Of a stretch of DNA of 64,000 bases, positions 52,533 through 62,420 are shown piece by piece. Positions within the stretch are counted from its first letter, which is position 1; each line of letters opens with the position of its first letter. Source of the DNA: Pedobacter sp. Bi126 (GTDB taxonomy: Bacteria; Bacteroidota; Bacteroidia; Sphingobacteriales; Sphingobacteriaceae); assembly GCF_918698245.1 (NCBI RefSeq), contig NZ_CAKKMS010000001.1, forward strand, positions 1 to 64,000, given 5' to 3'. Both the position numbers and the translations under genes were made by a program. Under the pieces are notes generated by a model. The model was not told where the DNA came from. It saw only the letters and a list, made by a program, of their open reading frames with translations, and did not search any database.

Positions 52533-54392
52533 TTAATTTTTCTTTAATCGATAAGCTTCGATGATTTTATAAAAAATCTGATGATTAGGATATACCCCTA
52601 TAAAGGCATCCGAACCAGGACCGTAAGCAAATACAGGCACCATGATATTGGTATGATCATCTGTACTGAAATTGCCACGAACGGTTCCTTTTCTATAAGA
52701 AGCATCCAGAAGCGACAGTCCTCCGGTTTCGTGATCAGCTGTTACGATTACCAACGTTTCTCCATCCTGGTCGGCAAACTTTAAGGCTTCACCCACCAGA
52801 CGGTCGAAATCTTGTTGTTCGGTTACCGCAAAAGGCAAATCGTTTGCGTGTCCTCCATGGTCAATCTGTGCCCCTTCTGCCATAATGAAAAATCCTTTTT
52901 TATTTTTCGAGAGCAATTCAACCGTTTTTGAGAACGAAATCTTAAGCATTTCTCCCCGGCCATCCAATACTTTCCGCGTAGCAGAATCGTCTAAAAGTAC
53001 CACTTGCTTATCTGCATTTGAGGCAACAAAACTTTTTAGGTCTTTCTGTAGTGTATAACCTTTGGCCGATATTTTATCTATCAATTTTTGATCTGGATTT
53101 TCGGTAAAACTTTTGCGTTTGGAACCAACCAGAATATCAACATGACCGTTCTGGAAATCGGCTGCAATTTCCTTCGTCATAGATCGTTCAAGCTGATGAG
53201 CATAAAATGCTGCAGGAGTAGCATCGGTAATATCACCACTGCTAATGATCCCGCTTGTAAGACCATAAGGGGCCAAAATATCAGGTATAGACTGAAGTGA
53301 TTTACCTGTAGAATCGACGCTGATATAGCGGTTATTGGTTTTATGTCCTGTAGCCATAGCCGTTGCACCTGCTGCAGAATCAGTAAAATCTGAATTGGAA
53401 GCTTCAGTACGCGAAAGGCCAAGATGTTTAATCGTGATGATGTTGGATTGACCAAAATTCGCACTCAAGCCTGCCTGAATCTGTGCCAGTCCCATTCCGT
53501 CCCCTATTAAAAGAATTACATTTTTGGCTCTTCTTTTTAATCCATCGCTTTTGTAAGTTGGCTGATAAGGCTTATAAGCTTTCGAACTGCTATATTCGAG
53601 CTTAGCCCTGTTCTGATAAAAATCTTTTAGCAATGCAGGATGATCCGTTCCGATCCAATCAACCCCCATATGTTCCAGTTCTTTCCAGCTGTTCGGACTA
53701 TCTTTAGTTGCCCAAAAGCGGAAAGGTTTACCCAGTGCATGTACTTTGACAATTACCGCTTTCATTTTTTCTAAATCGGTTGGTGTTGGGGTACCTTTTC
53801 CATTCCATACCGAATAATGAGAAATATCATCACTAATCATCCCAATGTGCTCTAACTGATCACTTGTGTATTGATTTGCGGGACGGCCATCGAAACTGAT
53901 GAGTGACGGATAATTCTTAAACTTTTTGGCAGGCGGAACAGCCCCGCTCATTACAATTTTAATGGCTGAAGGATTGATCTGTTGATTAAAAACAGATTCA
54001 TTACCTTTTAAATCGTCCAATAATTTCGGGATTACGTGTTCATAATCCTCCTTTATATCGATAACCAGCTGAAGTTTTTGTTTCGGATCAGGATAAGGAT
54101 GGTTGGCATGATCTTTAAAAAATGCCACCAATGGATCGATATATAATTTTTTCAATGTTTTGCCTGAGGCGATTTCGCTGCTATCGTGGGCAACAAACAA
54201 TTCTCCGTTACGGTAAAAAACATCTGCCTCTATAGATCCCATACCAGCATAATAAGCCTCTAACAAAGGAATCTGCTGCTTATAATCATTATGGCTGTGT
54301 CCATTAGCGGCATTCAGTTTCTGCTGAGCAGAAACTGAATGTGCCCCTAAACCCAATAATAAAAAGAGGATCAGTTTATTCGATTTTACCAT
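52533..54392 (-). CDS. Fusion of a phosphodiesterase-like (GDPD/PI-PLC-type) domain and alkaline phosphatase
   Basis: A 619-aa secreted protein (signal 1-22, ending VSAQ). Residues about 25-265 form a TIM-barrel phosphodiesterase-like domain with NGHSHNDYKQQIPLLEAYYA, GSIEADVFYRNGELFVAHD and GVDWIGTDHPALL; the HxHND/ExD/H pattern suits GDPD or PI-PLC relatives. Residues about 288-619 are an alkaline phosphatase: Asp298 (LLIGDGMGL), the nucleophile Ser339 (FTDSAAGATAMATG), AEGAQIDHGGHAND and VTADHETGG. In sequence the protein could split a phosphodiester and then release phosphate. Its start overlaps the SusD stop by 7 bp, making one operon with the SusC/SusD pair. Confidence 0.9.
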   Translation of the reverse strand: MVKSNKLILFLLLGLGAHSVSAQQKLNAANGHSHNDYKQQIPLLEAYYAGMGSIEADVFYRNGELFVAHDSSEIASGKTLKKLYIDPLVAFFKDHANHPYPDPKQKLQLVIDIKEDYEHVIPKLLDDLKGNESVFNQQINPSAIKIVMSGAVPPAKKFKNYPSLISFDGRPANQYTSDQLEHIGMISDDISHYSVWNGKGTPTPTDLEKMKAVIVKVHALGKPFRFWATKDSPNSWKELEHMGVDWIGTDHPALLKDFYQNRAKLEYSSSKAYKPYQPTYKSDGLKRRAKNVILLIGDGMGLAQIQAGLSANFGQSNIITIKHLGLSRTEASNSDFTDSAAGATAMATGHKTNNRYISVDSTGKSLQSIPDILAPYGLTSGIISSGDITDATPAAFYAHQLERSMTKEIAADFQNGHVDILVGSKRKSFTENPDQKLIDKISAKGYTLQKDLKSFVASNADKQVVLLDDSATRKVLDGRGEMLKISFSKTVELLSKNKKGFFIMAEGAQIDHGGHANDLPFAVTEQQDFDRLVGEALKFADQDGETLVIVTADHETGGLSLLDASYRKGTVRGNFSTDDHTNIMVPVFAYGPGSDAFIGVYPNHQIFYKIIEAYRLKKN

Positions 54393-55909
54393 CCTGGACT
54401 TTGTTTAATTACACCTGCACTGTTATCAATTTCTCTCTGTGGTACGGCCCAAACATCATGTACCTGTGGATTGAAAGTTCTTGCAGGCCAAATTACGCTC
54501 CCATCAAAATCGTGTAATGGTTTGGCATAAGTTACCTGAGCATCACCCCATCTTACCAAATCGCGGTGACGGTCGGCCCATTCGCCTGCAAGTTCGTTAC
54601 GGCGTTCGCGTTTAAGGTCGTCGATAGTCATTCCTGTCTTAGTCCCCAAACCTGCGCGTAGCCTGATTTTGTTCAGTTCGGTATCGCCTGCCCCTGCACC
54701 GCTCAGGTTAATTGCAGCTTCAGCTTTAATCAGCAATACCTCAGCATAACGCATTAAAGGCACATTTAAATCTGTTGTGCCATTATCTCCATTCGGATTA
54801 ACGTGTGTTGGAATAGGATTAGCATATGAAAACGGCTCCATATACTTTTTAAACTGGTAATTTGAAGTCGCTCCTGCATCTTTTGTAAAACTACGTTCAG
54901 CACCAAAAAACATAAATTTATCGCCTGGTTTTAAAATGGTGGCTTCACGGCGCTGATCGCCAGTTTCGTAAGAATCGTAAAGTTCTTTAGTGGGTAAATA
55001 ATAACCCCAACCATTGTAAATTCCCCAGGCTTTATTGGTTAACATTACGCCTGGGAGCTTGCTGCCCCAGCCTGTTCCGCCACCGCTTGGCGTACACACC
55101 ACCGACCAAATGTATTCTTTTGACCAGTTGTTGGCTGCTTTAAATACATCTGCAAAACCTGTATTTACTAAATCGTGCTGCCCTGAAGTGATGACCATAT
55201 CAGCATATTTAGCGGCATTGGCATAATCTTTTTTGTATAGGTACACTTTAGATAGGTATGCCCAGGCAGCCGTTTTATGTGCTTTACCGTAATCTGCTGG
55301 TTTCATTGCCGAAAACAGGGGAAGGTTATCTGCTGCTTTCAATAAAAGTGAAATGATATAATCGTAGTTTTCGTTTACATTTTTTGCACGGGCAATAGGC
55401 TGAGAAGGATCACTTTCTGGCGTTACAATCGGTACTCCGGCTTTATCGTTACCGTAATTGGCAGCCAACTGGAAGTAAACCAGTCCGGCGTTAAAATAAG
55501 CATCGCCAATAATCTGTTTTTTCAAGGTTTCATCCATTGCTATGGCCGGCACATTAATAATAATATCGTTAGCCCGTTTGATAATGGCATAACGCATGCT
55601 CCATTGGGTTTCGGTATAACCTCCGCCAACATAGGTACGGTTAAAATTTTTGATATTATCGGCCTCTGGCTTATTACGTCCCGTAACCATATCATCACTG
55701 GCATTGATAAACCAGAACATTCCACGACCGTAAAAATCTTCTGCATTGTAATTTTCATACATCCCAGCTTCTGCTTTTATGGCATCTTCTTTGGTTTTCC
55801 AGAAATTTTGTGCCGATGGAGATCCTTCAGGTACAATATCAAGCTCTTTTGTACATGAAGAGAAAAAAGCAAGGGCGGCAAATGCCATATATTTTAAATT
55901 CGTTTTCAT
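54386..55909 (-). CDS. SusD/RagB-family lipoprotein of the phosphate-linked locus
   Basis: The 507-aa lipoprotein (lipobox FFSSC, Cys19) has the SusD start CTKELDIVPEGSPSAQNFWKT and end RRNELAGEWADRHRDLVRWGD...VIKQSPGW. Its size and motifs are standard. It follows SusC by 13 bp and overlaps the phosphatase fusion by 7 bp. Neighbours suggest a phosphorylated ligand such as a glycerophosphodiester or inositol phosphate rather than a plain glycan. Confidence 0.93.
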   Translation of the reverse strand: MKTNLKYMAFAALAFFSSCTKELDIVPEGSPSAQNFWKTKEDAIKAEAGMYENYNAEDFYGRGMFWFINASDDMVTGRNKPEADNIKNFNRTYVGGGYTETQWSMRYAIIKRANDIIINVPAIAMDETLKKQIIGDAYFNAGLVYFQLAANYGNDKAGVPIVTPESDPSQPIARAKNVNENYDYIISLLLKAADNLPLFSAMKPADYGKAHKTAAWAYLSKVYLYKKDYANAAKYADMVITSGQHDLVNTGFADVFKAANNWSKEYIWSVVCTPSGGGTGWGSKLPGVMLTNKAWGIYNGWGYYLPTKELYDSYETGDQRREATILKPGDKFMFFGAERSFTKDAGATSNYQFKKYMEPFSYANPIPTHVNPNGDNGTTDLNVPLMRYAEVLLIKAEAAINLSGAGAGDTELNKIRLRAGLGTKTGMTIDDLKRERRNELAGEWADRHRDLVRWGDAQVTYAKPLHDFDGSVIWPARTFNPQVHDVWAVPQREIDNSAGVIKQSPGW

Positions 55910-55922
55910 TGTTGTTTTGTGA

Positions 55923-58900
55923 TTATAGATTTACACTTAAACCAAGGATAAAGCTTCTGGCCTGAGGATAACGACCAACATCCACTCCATTGTTGTCCAT
56001 TCCGATTTCGGGATCAAAGCCTGAGTATTTGGTAATGGTGAAAAGATTGTTTGCCGTAGCATAAACCCTTACCGCACCTGTTTTTAATTTATTGGCGATT
56101 GATTTTGGTAAACTGTAACCCAGGGTAACGTTACGGATGCGCAGGTAAGAACCATCTTCGATATAAAAATCGGAAGCATTAAAGTTCCCATTGGCATCAC
56201 TTGTAGAAACAATCGGCACTTTACCACCAGGATTCTCTTGCGACCAGGCATCGAGAATACCGGCCAGTTTATTGTAAGATGGACCACTAGCACTATAAGT
56301 GGTACGTTTTACCGCATTAAACAATTTATTTCCCTGTACACCTTGAGCAAAAATATTGAAATCGAAATTTTTATAACTTGCATTAAAGCTCAATCCGTAA
56401 GAGAAATCAGGATAAGCGCTGCCAGCGAAATAACGGTCTTTACCATCAATAGATCCGTCGCCGTTGATATCAACAAATTTAAAATCACCTGCTTTTGCAT
56501 TCGGCTGAATCTTAGTTCCCTTAGCGTTTTTATAGTTATCAGCTTCTGCCTGACTCTGGAAAATACCATCCGTTTTTAACACATAGTAACTGTACAAAGG
56601 TTGGCCAACCCGAATGGTAAGCGGTGCAAGTTCATTTCGGAAGTTGGTACCCACAGCAATGTTTTCCAACCCCGGTGCCAATTCCTGTACTTTGTTGTTA
56701 ATTTTAGTTAAAGTAGCGTTTATGGTATAAGTAAATGCTGCATTTTTATCACTATTATAAGTTAAACCCAGTTCTATACCTTTATCTTTTACAATACCAG
56801 CATTTATGGTCTGCGTATTTAAACCTGCTGTCCCTGGTAGCGACCTGGTTAAGATCATCTTATTTGTTTCTTTGATAAAATAATCAGCATTAAGGCTTAA
56901 TCTGTTGAGAACTGTCAAATCAAGACCAAAGTTCGTTTGCTTTGATTCTGCCCATGTTAAATCTTTATTGGCTAAAACATTCTGTACATAACCATTTTGT
57001 AAAGTTGGTGTTTGCCCGAAATAACTTTGAGTAGCACTTAACAATGGATTTACAGCAGAGGCATTAAGCGATCCTAAATTACCCAATATGCCATAACTGC
57101 CCCTTAGTTTCAATTCATTTAACCAGGTTGCATCTTTAAGAAAATCTTCTTTGCTTACCACCCAACCGAAGGAAGCTGATCCGTAGTTTTTCGTCCTGTT
57201 ATTTTTACTTAACAGCGATGATCCATCACGACGGCCGATTAGCGACAATAAATATTTTTCTTTGTAATTATAATTCGCCCTTAAAAATAATGAAGAAAGT
57301 GCCTGTTCGTACATCCCGCTAACCGACGGCTGGATAACTGTTGCGTTAACCAGGTATCTGTATTGAGGCGATTCGTCGTCAAAACCTGCTCCTGAAGCTG
57401 ACAAGCTATTGCTTTTAGTTTTCTGGAAAGAATAACCACCGGTAAGATCTAGTTGGTGACTACCAAAGGTTGCTTTATAACTTAAAACCTGCTCAGCAAG
57501 AAAATCGTTGGCACGACTGCTGCTTTCCTGTAAACTATTGCTTAATACCGGTTTTCCTACCTCGGGCCTTTTTGGCGTAAAGCTTTTAAATGCAGCATCG
57601 GTTTTAGTGATGCTTAAGTTAGATCTGAAAGTTAAGCCCTTTGCTAATTTAATATTGGCATAAGGGTTAACCACAAGCACATTTACAGGATTGTTTATAT
57701 CAATACGTTGCAGATCGGCAACTGGATTAACAATATCGCCATAATCACCAGCATACTGTCCGCCTGGTAAACCGGCAAAACTGCCGTCGGCATTATATGG
57801 CGTTCCGTTGGTTGGATAATAGATAGCCGAAAGTAAGGCACCAGTGTAATCGCTGCTGGTATTTGCACCATTACCGTTGGTATTGCTATACGAAAGGTTT
57901 TCGCCAACTTTTAACCAATTGGTTACTTCATGCTCGGTATTGATCCTGAAGTTATAGCGCTTAGTTTTGGTATTTAATACAATGCCTTCTGCATTACGGT
58001 AATTGAAACTTAGGTAATAATTAGATTTTTCGCTACCACCGTTTATTGCGGCATTGTAATCCTGTAACAATCCATCTCTAAAAACCTCGTCCATCCAGTT
58101 GGTGCGGGTAATCTGTCCATCAGGATATTTCGAAATATCAAAAGCTGGTAATATGGTTGTACCACCGTTTTTGGCAGCAGTTGCGGCCACCTGTGCGCGT
58201 TGCTGAGCATTTAATGGCTCTAATTTCTTCCATGCGCTTTGTTGTCCAAGTTTGGCATCGAAACTAATCTGCATTTTACCGCTCTTTCCTTTTTTAGTTG
58301 TGACCAATACCACACCTCCTGATGCCCTGGCGCCGTAAATTGCCGCAGATGCATCCTTTAATACCGAAATAGATTCGATATCGTTAGGATTAAGCTGTGG
58401 TGTACCTGAAAATATAGACCCATCGATTACATACAATACATTTTCTCCGTTAATCCCTCCCGCACCGCGGATATTAATGCGTGGAGCAGAAGTTGGATCT
58501 CCACCCTCGTTAGTTACAATTACACCTGGTGATTTTCCAGCCAATACCTCTCCTACACTATTTAATGAGCGCGAAGAAAGCTTATCCAACCCAACAATGC
58601 TGATTGCACCTGTTAAGGTTTCTTTCTTCTGTGTTCCATAACCTACTACCACCACATCGGCAAGCATTGAACGTTCTTCGCTCAACACCATATTAATGAC
58701 CTGGTTTTCGCCTACTTTTACTTCTTTGGTACGGTAACCGATCATAGAGAATGATAACACAGCGTCAGCGCCTACTTCAACGCGGTAAGCACCGTTTCCA
58801 TCGGTTACGGTGCCACTTTGCGTGCCCAGTACCTTCACCGAAACACCGGGCAGCACCAAACCTGTTGAATCGCGCACAACTCCAGTGATAATCCGGTCTG

Positions 58901-59270
58901 GCTTATTCTGAATGGCGTTGTTCAAAATTACATATTCGCCTTTTTCTAAAACCTGTAATCCTAGCTTATCCAATAGTGACCTTACAGGCTCTTTGGTAAA
59001 ATCGCCACTTACAAACATGTTTTTTTGTTGCAGCTGATCTGGATTGTAAACAAAGCTAAGTCCGGTGCGCGACTCAATTTCTTTGATAATTTCGGTCATC
59101 TTACGGCCTTTGTTTAGCGTAATACTGACTGTAGTTTTCTCTAACTTTTGTGCCATACCAGCCGAGGCCAGGATTGAGCTGCAAAATATGCAGAGAATTG
59201 AAAATGTTAAACATGAGTATTTCATGATCTTATAAAGAGCTGATGTCCTCTTAGCGGAGGTTGGTTTCAT
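55923..59270 (-). CDS. SusC-family TonB-dependent transducer with N-terminal STN domain
   Basis: The 1115-aa transporter carries, after its signal (about 1-40), an STN (secretin/TonB N-terminal) domain: KGRKMTEIIKEIESRTGLSF and VRSLLDKLGLQVLEKGEYVIL at about 55-115. Then come a regulatory-like beta domain (GVVRDSTGLVLPGVSVKVLG), the plug (VVVGYGTQKKETLTGA, SVLKDASAAIYGARASGG) and the barrel, ending LGLSVNL. The STN domain lets it signal to FecR, whose gene is immediately upstream, while the first SusC in this window has none. An alternative ATG lies 15 codons in (MKYSCLTF). Confidence 0.95.
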   Translation of the reverse strand: MKPTSAKRTSALYKIMKYSCLTFSILCIFCSSILASAGMAQKLEKTTVSITLNKGRKMTEIIKEIESRTGLSFVYNPDQLQQKNMFVSGDFTKEPVRSLLDKLGLQVLEKGEYVILNNAIQNKPDRIITGVVRDSTGLVLPGVSVKVLGTQSGTVTDGNGAYRVEVGADAVLSFSMIGYRTKEVKVGENQVINMVLSEERSMLADVVVVGYGTQKKETLTGAISIVGLDKLSSRSLNSVGEVLAGKSPGVIVTNEGGDPTSAPRINIRGAGGINGENVLYVIDGSIFSGTPQLNPNDIESISVLKDASAAIYGARASGGVVLVTTKKGKSGKMQISFDAKLGQQSAWKKLEPLNAQQRAQVAATAAKNGGTTILPAFDISKYPDGQITRTNWMDEVFRDGLLQDYNAAINGGSEKSNYYLSFNYRNAEGIVLNTKTKRYNFRINTEHEVTNWLKVGENLSYSNTNGNGANTSSDYTGALLSAIYYPTNGTPYNADGSFAGLPGGQYAGDYGDIVNPVADLQRIDINNPVNVLVVNPYANIKLAKGLTFRSNLSITKTDAAFKSFTPKRPEVGKPVLSNSLQESSSRANDFLAEQVLSYKATFGSHQLDLTGGYSFQKTKSNSLSASGAGFDDESPQYRYLVNATVIQPSVSGMYEQALSSLFLRANYNYKEKYLLSLIGRRDGSSLLSKNNRTKNYGSASFGWVVSKEDFLKDATWLNELKLRGSYGILGNLGSLNASAVNPLLSATQSYFGQTPTLQNGYVQNVLANKDLTWAESKQTNFGLDLTVLNRLSLNADYFIKETNKMILTRSLPGTAGLNTQTINAGIVKDKGIELGLTYNSDKNAAFTYTINATLTKINNKVQELAPGLENIAVGTNFRNELAPLTIRVGQPLYSYYVLKTDGIFQSQAEADNYKNAKGTKIQPNAKAGDFKFVDINGDGSIDGKDRYFAGSAYPDFSYGLSFNASYKNFDFNIFAQGVQGNKLFNAVKRTTYSASGPSYNKLAGILDAWSQENPGGKVPIVSTSDANGNFNASDFYIEDGSYLRIRNVTLGYSLPKSIANKLKTGAVRVYATANNLFTITKYSGFDPEIGMDNNGVDVGRYPQARSFILGLSVNL

Positions 59271-59385
59271 TTGTTTGATTTGTTTTTTTAAAGCTTTTAA
59301 TTACGCTGGCCCTTTGACCAGAAAGAAAGATTACGGTGGCCAGTCTAACTGGCACCGCTAAGTATTTCTATATTACCTGCTCATC

Positions 59386-60330
59386 TCATCTGTATATATT
59401 AAATGTTTTATGATTTTTTGATCCGTTGAATTTCAGGTGGTGCAGGCTGCAAATGATATCCAAAATCTCTTCAGGCGATTGTTTGCTACTGAAAGAAGCA
59501 GTGGTTTTAAGTTTGGCCAAAGCGTTGTCATTCAGCAAAATTTTAATGCTATAGGCATATTGGAGTTTGCTGATTACCTGTTCTAAACTTGCTCCGTCAA
59601 AAGCGAGTTCGATATAGGCCGCAGATTTACTTTTGCCAATGTCAGTTCGCCCGGCAGTTTTATCATAGATTAAAAACTCATCTTTAATCAATGTGCCCAG
59701 ATTTACTTTTTTGTTGCTTACGGCAACCTTTCCGGTAATTACGGCAACTTCGATGTGTTTGCTGGCCTGATACGACTTAACCTTGAAAGAGGTGCCCAAC
59801 ACCCGAATGTCGACCCCAGATGCAGTATGTACCGTAAATGGTCTTTTTTCCTGATGGGTAATATCAAAAAAAGCTTCACCCTCTTTTAATGCAATCTGGC
59901 GGTTGTTTGAAGCGAATGTTTTAGGATAACAGAGTTTTGCAGACGGACCTAACAAAACCACTGAACCATCTGATAAGGTAATGTGCTTCCGTTCTGTACT
60001 TCCGGTAACTATGGTAACCTGATTTTCAGGCTTCACTGGAATATTGAGTTTCCAAATGCTTATTCCCAGTGTAATGATGATGAGTACGGTGGCAGCAATC
60101 CTGATGAAAGGCTGAAGTTTGAATACTTGGCTACCTTTTGGTTTTTGACGCATTGCGTCCTGAAGGTGAACAAGCATCTGCTCTCCTATTGCTGCTTTCC
60201 GGTCGGCCGCCAATTCAATATTTTCCTGATCGAGCGTGGCATACCATTCTTCAACTTTTTTTTGCTCTTGCGGACTTGCCTGCTTATTGAGATATTTCTG
60301 CAGCAGTTCCTTTGCCTGTTCTTCTGTCAT
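59386..60330 (-). CDS. FecR-family anti-sigma factor / sigma regulator
   Basis: The 314-aa protein has an N-terminal cytoplasmic helical part (LLQKYLNKQASPQEQKKVEEW), one membrane helix (about 75-94), the FecR periplasmic domain (ITLSDGSVVLLGPSAKLCYP near 127-146, REIALKEGEAFFDITH-like segment, GVDIRVLGTSFKVKSY) and the C-terminal DUF4974-type domain (LEQVISKLQYAYSIKI). It receives the signal from the STN domain of the adjacent SusC and controls the ECF sigma factor encoded 63 bp upstream. Confidence 0.95.
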   Translation of the reverse strand: MTEEQAKELLQKYLNKQASPQEQKKVEEWYATLDQENIELAADRKAAIGEQMLVHLQDAMRQKPKGSQVFKLQPFIRIAATVLIIITLGISIWKLNIPVKPENQVTIVTGSTERKHITLSDGSVVLLGPSAKLCYPKTFASNNRQIALKEGEAFFDITHQEKRPFTVHTASGVDIRVLGTSFKVKSYQASKHIEVAVITGKVAVSNKKVNLGTLIKDEFLIYDKTAGRTDIGKSKSAAYIELAFDGASLEQVISKLQYAYSIKILLNDNALAKLKTTASFSSKQSPEEILDIICSLHHLKFNGSKNHKTFNIYR

Positions 60331-60393
60331 TTAAATACATGTCAGTTGAAAAGCAGATCGGTACTAACCAAGAATGTTATCTATAAATTAACT

Positions 60394-60981
60394 TTATGTT
60401 AAGCCGATTAAAGCCGCAATGAGCAGGATATAGGAAAGGCTTTTTTTGAGCAATTTTAGCGCTGCAGAAATCTGGTTTTTTACTGTCTGAACCGAAACAT
60501 CAAGTTCTGAAGCTATTTCTTTGATGGATTTTTCCTGTTTTCGGCTCATCGAGAATACCAATTGCATTTTTACGGGTAAAAGTGCAATGGCGGCATCAAC
60601 TTCTAAATGAAGCTCTTTTAAAATCAGTTTATCATCAGCTGCTGCAATATGCTGCTCATCCATTAGTGCTTTAAGTGCAGTTTGGTGATATTCTTTAATG
60701 CTGCCTGACCTGAAATAATTAATCACCTTATATTTTACAGCACCATAAAGATAGGCACCGAGGCTTCCTGTTAGGTTAATTGCTGTTCGGTTCTCCCAGA
60801 GGGATATGAAAATTTCCTGTGTAATATCCTGTGCCAATGCCTCATCACCCGTTTTTTTAAACGCCACATCAAAAACATTCTCCCAGTAGGTCTGGTAGAT
60901 TTCCTCCATAGCCCGGTGGTCGCCAAGTTGCAAAGATGAAAATAATGAATTGTTCAAGGGATGCCGCTTTATAAAGCGCAA
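60394..60981 (-). CDS. ECF (sigma-70 family) sigma factor
   Basis: The 195-aa product has region 2 (MEEIYQTYWENVFDVAFKKTGD, ALAQDITQEIFISLWENR) and region 4 (LLPVKMQLVFSMSRKQEKS, IKEIASELDVSVQTVKNQIS). The usual family N-terminus, here SLFSSLQLGDHRAMEE, is encoded, but no ATG precedes it; the start must be TTG, either at 60981 or at 60957, unless the protein begins at ATG 60906 and loses part of region 1. With FecR and the STN-SusC it forms a surface-signalling cascade for the phosphate-linked locus. The C-terminus ends in a hydrophobic tail (LSYILLIAALIGLT), common in Bacteroidota members. Confidence 0.92.
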   Translation of the reverse strand: MRFIKRHPLNNSLFSSLQLGDHRAMEEIYQTYWENVFDVAFKKTGDEALAQDITQEIFISLWENRTAINLTGSLGAYLYGAVKYKVINYFRSGSIKEYHQTALKALMDEQHIAAADDKLILKELHLEVDAAIALLPVKMQLVFSMSRKQEKSIKEIASELDVSVQTVKNQISAALKLLKKSLSYILLIAALIGLT

Positions 60982-61139
60982 AGCTAAGGGCCCAATATTC
61001 CCTTAGTATTAACAAATCTTAAAGAGTAGATGATGAATGATGAGGAATGTAAGATGGGAAATAGACAGAATTCTGCGGTGATCAGTGATTTCCGCGGGAA
61101 ACATGATGCAATTGAGTTCCCGCAGATTTAGGAAGATTG

Positions 61140-61350
61140 CCGCTGATGATTTACAGTAGAGTCTTAATGCCCTTAACTGCTTAATGGTAGGAAAGACTAA
61201 AGCTGAAAGCAAAAAGGATAAGTTTAATTCCGTGCAAATCTGTGCTTCCGTGGCAGAGAATAACCAAGTTGGATAGATCCTGAAACAAGTTCAGGAGACG
61301 ATCGCAGGATCTGAGCTACGAAAATCTTAATGTTCTTAACTGATTAATGG
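61140..61350. repeat. Composite intergenic repeat, inverse orientation to 25437
   Basis: Read on the minus strand this shows the same blocks as 25437-25610: CATTAA...TTAAGGGCATTAAG units at both ends, a TCCTGAACTTGTTTCAGGAT hairpin, a degenerate GCCACGGAAGCA block and GCTTTCAGCTTTAGTCTTT. It lies between the sigma-factor gene and the flavin monooxygenase; the remaining DNA at 60982-61139 holds no gene that I can see. Confidence 0.65.
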
Positions 61351-61415
61351 CAAAATGCAATAGGTCCTGCGTAAATCAGCTATCAACAGGAACATGATTG
61401 ATTTGTACGCTACAA

Positions 61416-62420
61416 TTACCCAAACAACCCTGCAAAAATTCTATTCGAATGCAATTTTGCCTGATGATCGTAAATATGCGAGGTGCTCATGATCTCGTTT
61501 ACGCCAAATTTTGCAACAAAAGCTTCTAAATTTCCATTAATGGTTTCGGCACTACCAATAAAAGAATAATACAACATTTGTTCTACAGCTTCTTTTTCCA
61601 ACTGGTCCCAATATTGATTGATATCATCAACTGCGGGCTTTAACAATTCTCTTTTACCTGTAATTACACCCAGGAACATCCGCTTTACCGAGCTTGATAA
61701 ACGTTCAGCTTCTGCATCGGTATCAGCAGCAACCACATTTACACAGGCCATTACATAAGGTTCTTGTAAAAATGGGGAGGGCTTAAAGTTATTTCTATAA
61801 ATTGCGATGGCTTGTTCGAAATAAGCTGGTGCAAAATGACTGGCAAAAGCATAAGGGAGACCTTTTTCTGCTGCTAAGCGTGCACTATCGGTGCTCGAAC
61901 CTAAAATCCAGATCGGGATATCCAATCCTTCTCCCGGAATGGCCCTTACACTCGCACGATTATTATTCGCAGAGAAAAACTGCTGTAGTTTCTCAATATC
62001 CCTGGGGAAACTATGAACAGCACTAAAATTTTCGCCGCGGATGGCCATTGCCGTAACCTGATCGGTTCCGGGCGCCCTGCCCAAGCCCAGATCGATACGG
62101 TTGGGATAAAGAGAGGCCAAAGTACCAAATTGCTCGGCAACAATTAAAGGTGCATGATTGGGTAGCATAATGCCTCCAGAGCCTACGCGGATGCTATCGG
62201 TGCCACCAGCAATATAACCAATAAGCACAGCTGTTGCCGAACTGGCAACACCAGCCATGTTATGGTGTTCGGCAAACCAGTAACGTGTATAACCTAAAGT
62301 TTCAGACTGTTTAGCTAAATCGAGGCTTGTTTTAAAGGTATCTGCAGCAGTAAAACCATCTAACACGGTTGCAAGATCGAGAACGGAATAACGTATATTT
62401 TTCAATAAGTGATCAGCCAT
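61416..62420 (-). CDS. LLM-class (luciferase-like) flavin-dependent monooxygenase
   Basis: The 334-aa protein is a single luciferase-like TIM barrel. It shows [19 protein letters not shown] at about 11-29, [20 protein letters not shown] (about 44-63), [20 protein letters not shown] and [13 protein letters not shown], the strings typical of the MsnO8-type subgroup. It should use reduced FMN (or F420) and O2; the substrate is unknown. It stands alone, flanked by repeats and a long intergenic region, and does not obviously belong to the neighbouring systems. Confidence 0.88.
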   Translation of the reverse strand: MADHLLKNIRYSVLDLATVLDGFTAADTFKTSLDLAKQSETLGYTRYWFAEHHNMAGVASSATAVLIGYIAGGTDSIRVGSGGIMLPNHAPLIVAEQFGTLASLYPNRIDLGLGRAPGTDQVTAMAIRGENFSAVHSFPRDIEKLQQFFSANNNRASVRAIPGEGLDIPIWILGSSTDSARLAAEKGLPYAFASHFAPAYFEQAIAIYRNNFKPSPFLQEPYVMACVNVVAADTDAEAERLSSSVKRMFLGVITGKRELLKPAVDDINQYWDQLEKEAVEQMLYYSFIGSAETINGNLEAFVAKFGVNEIMSTSHIYDHQAKLHSNRIFAGLFG

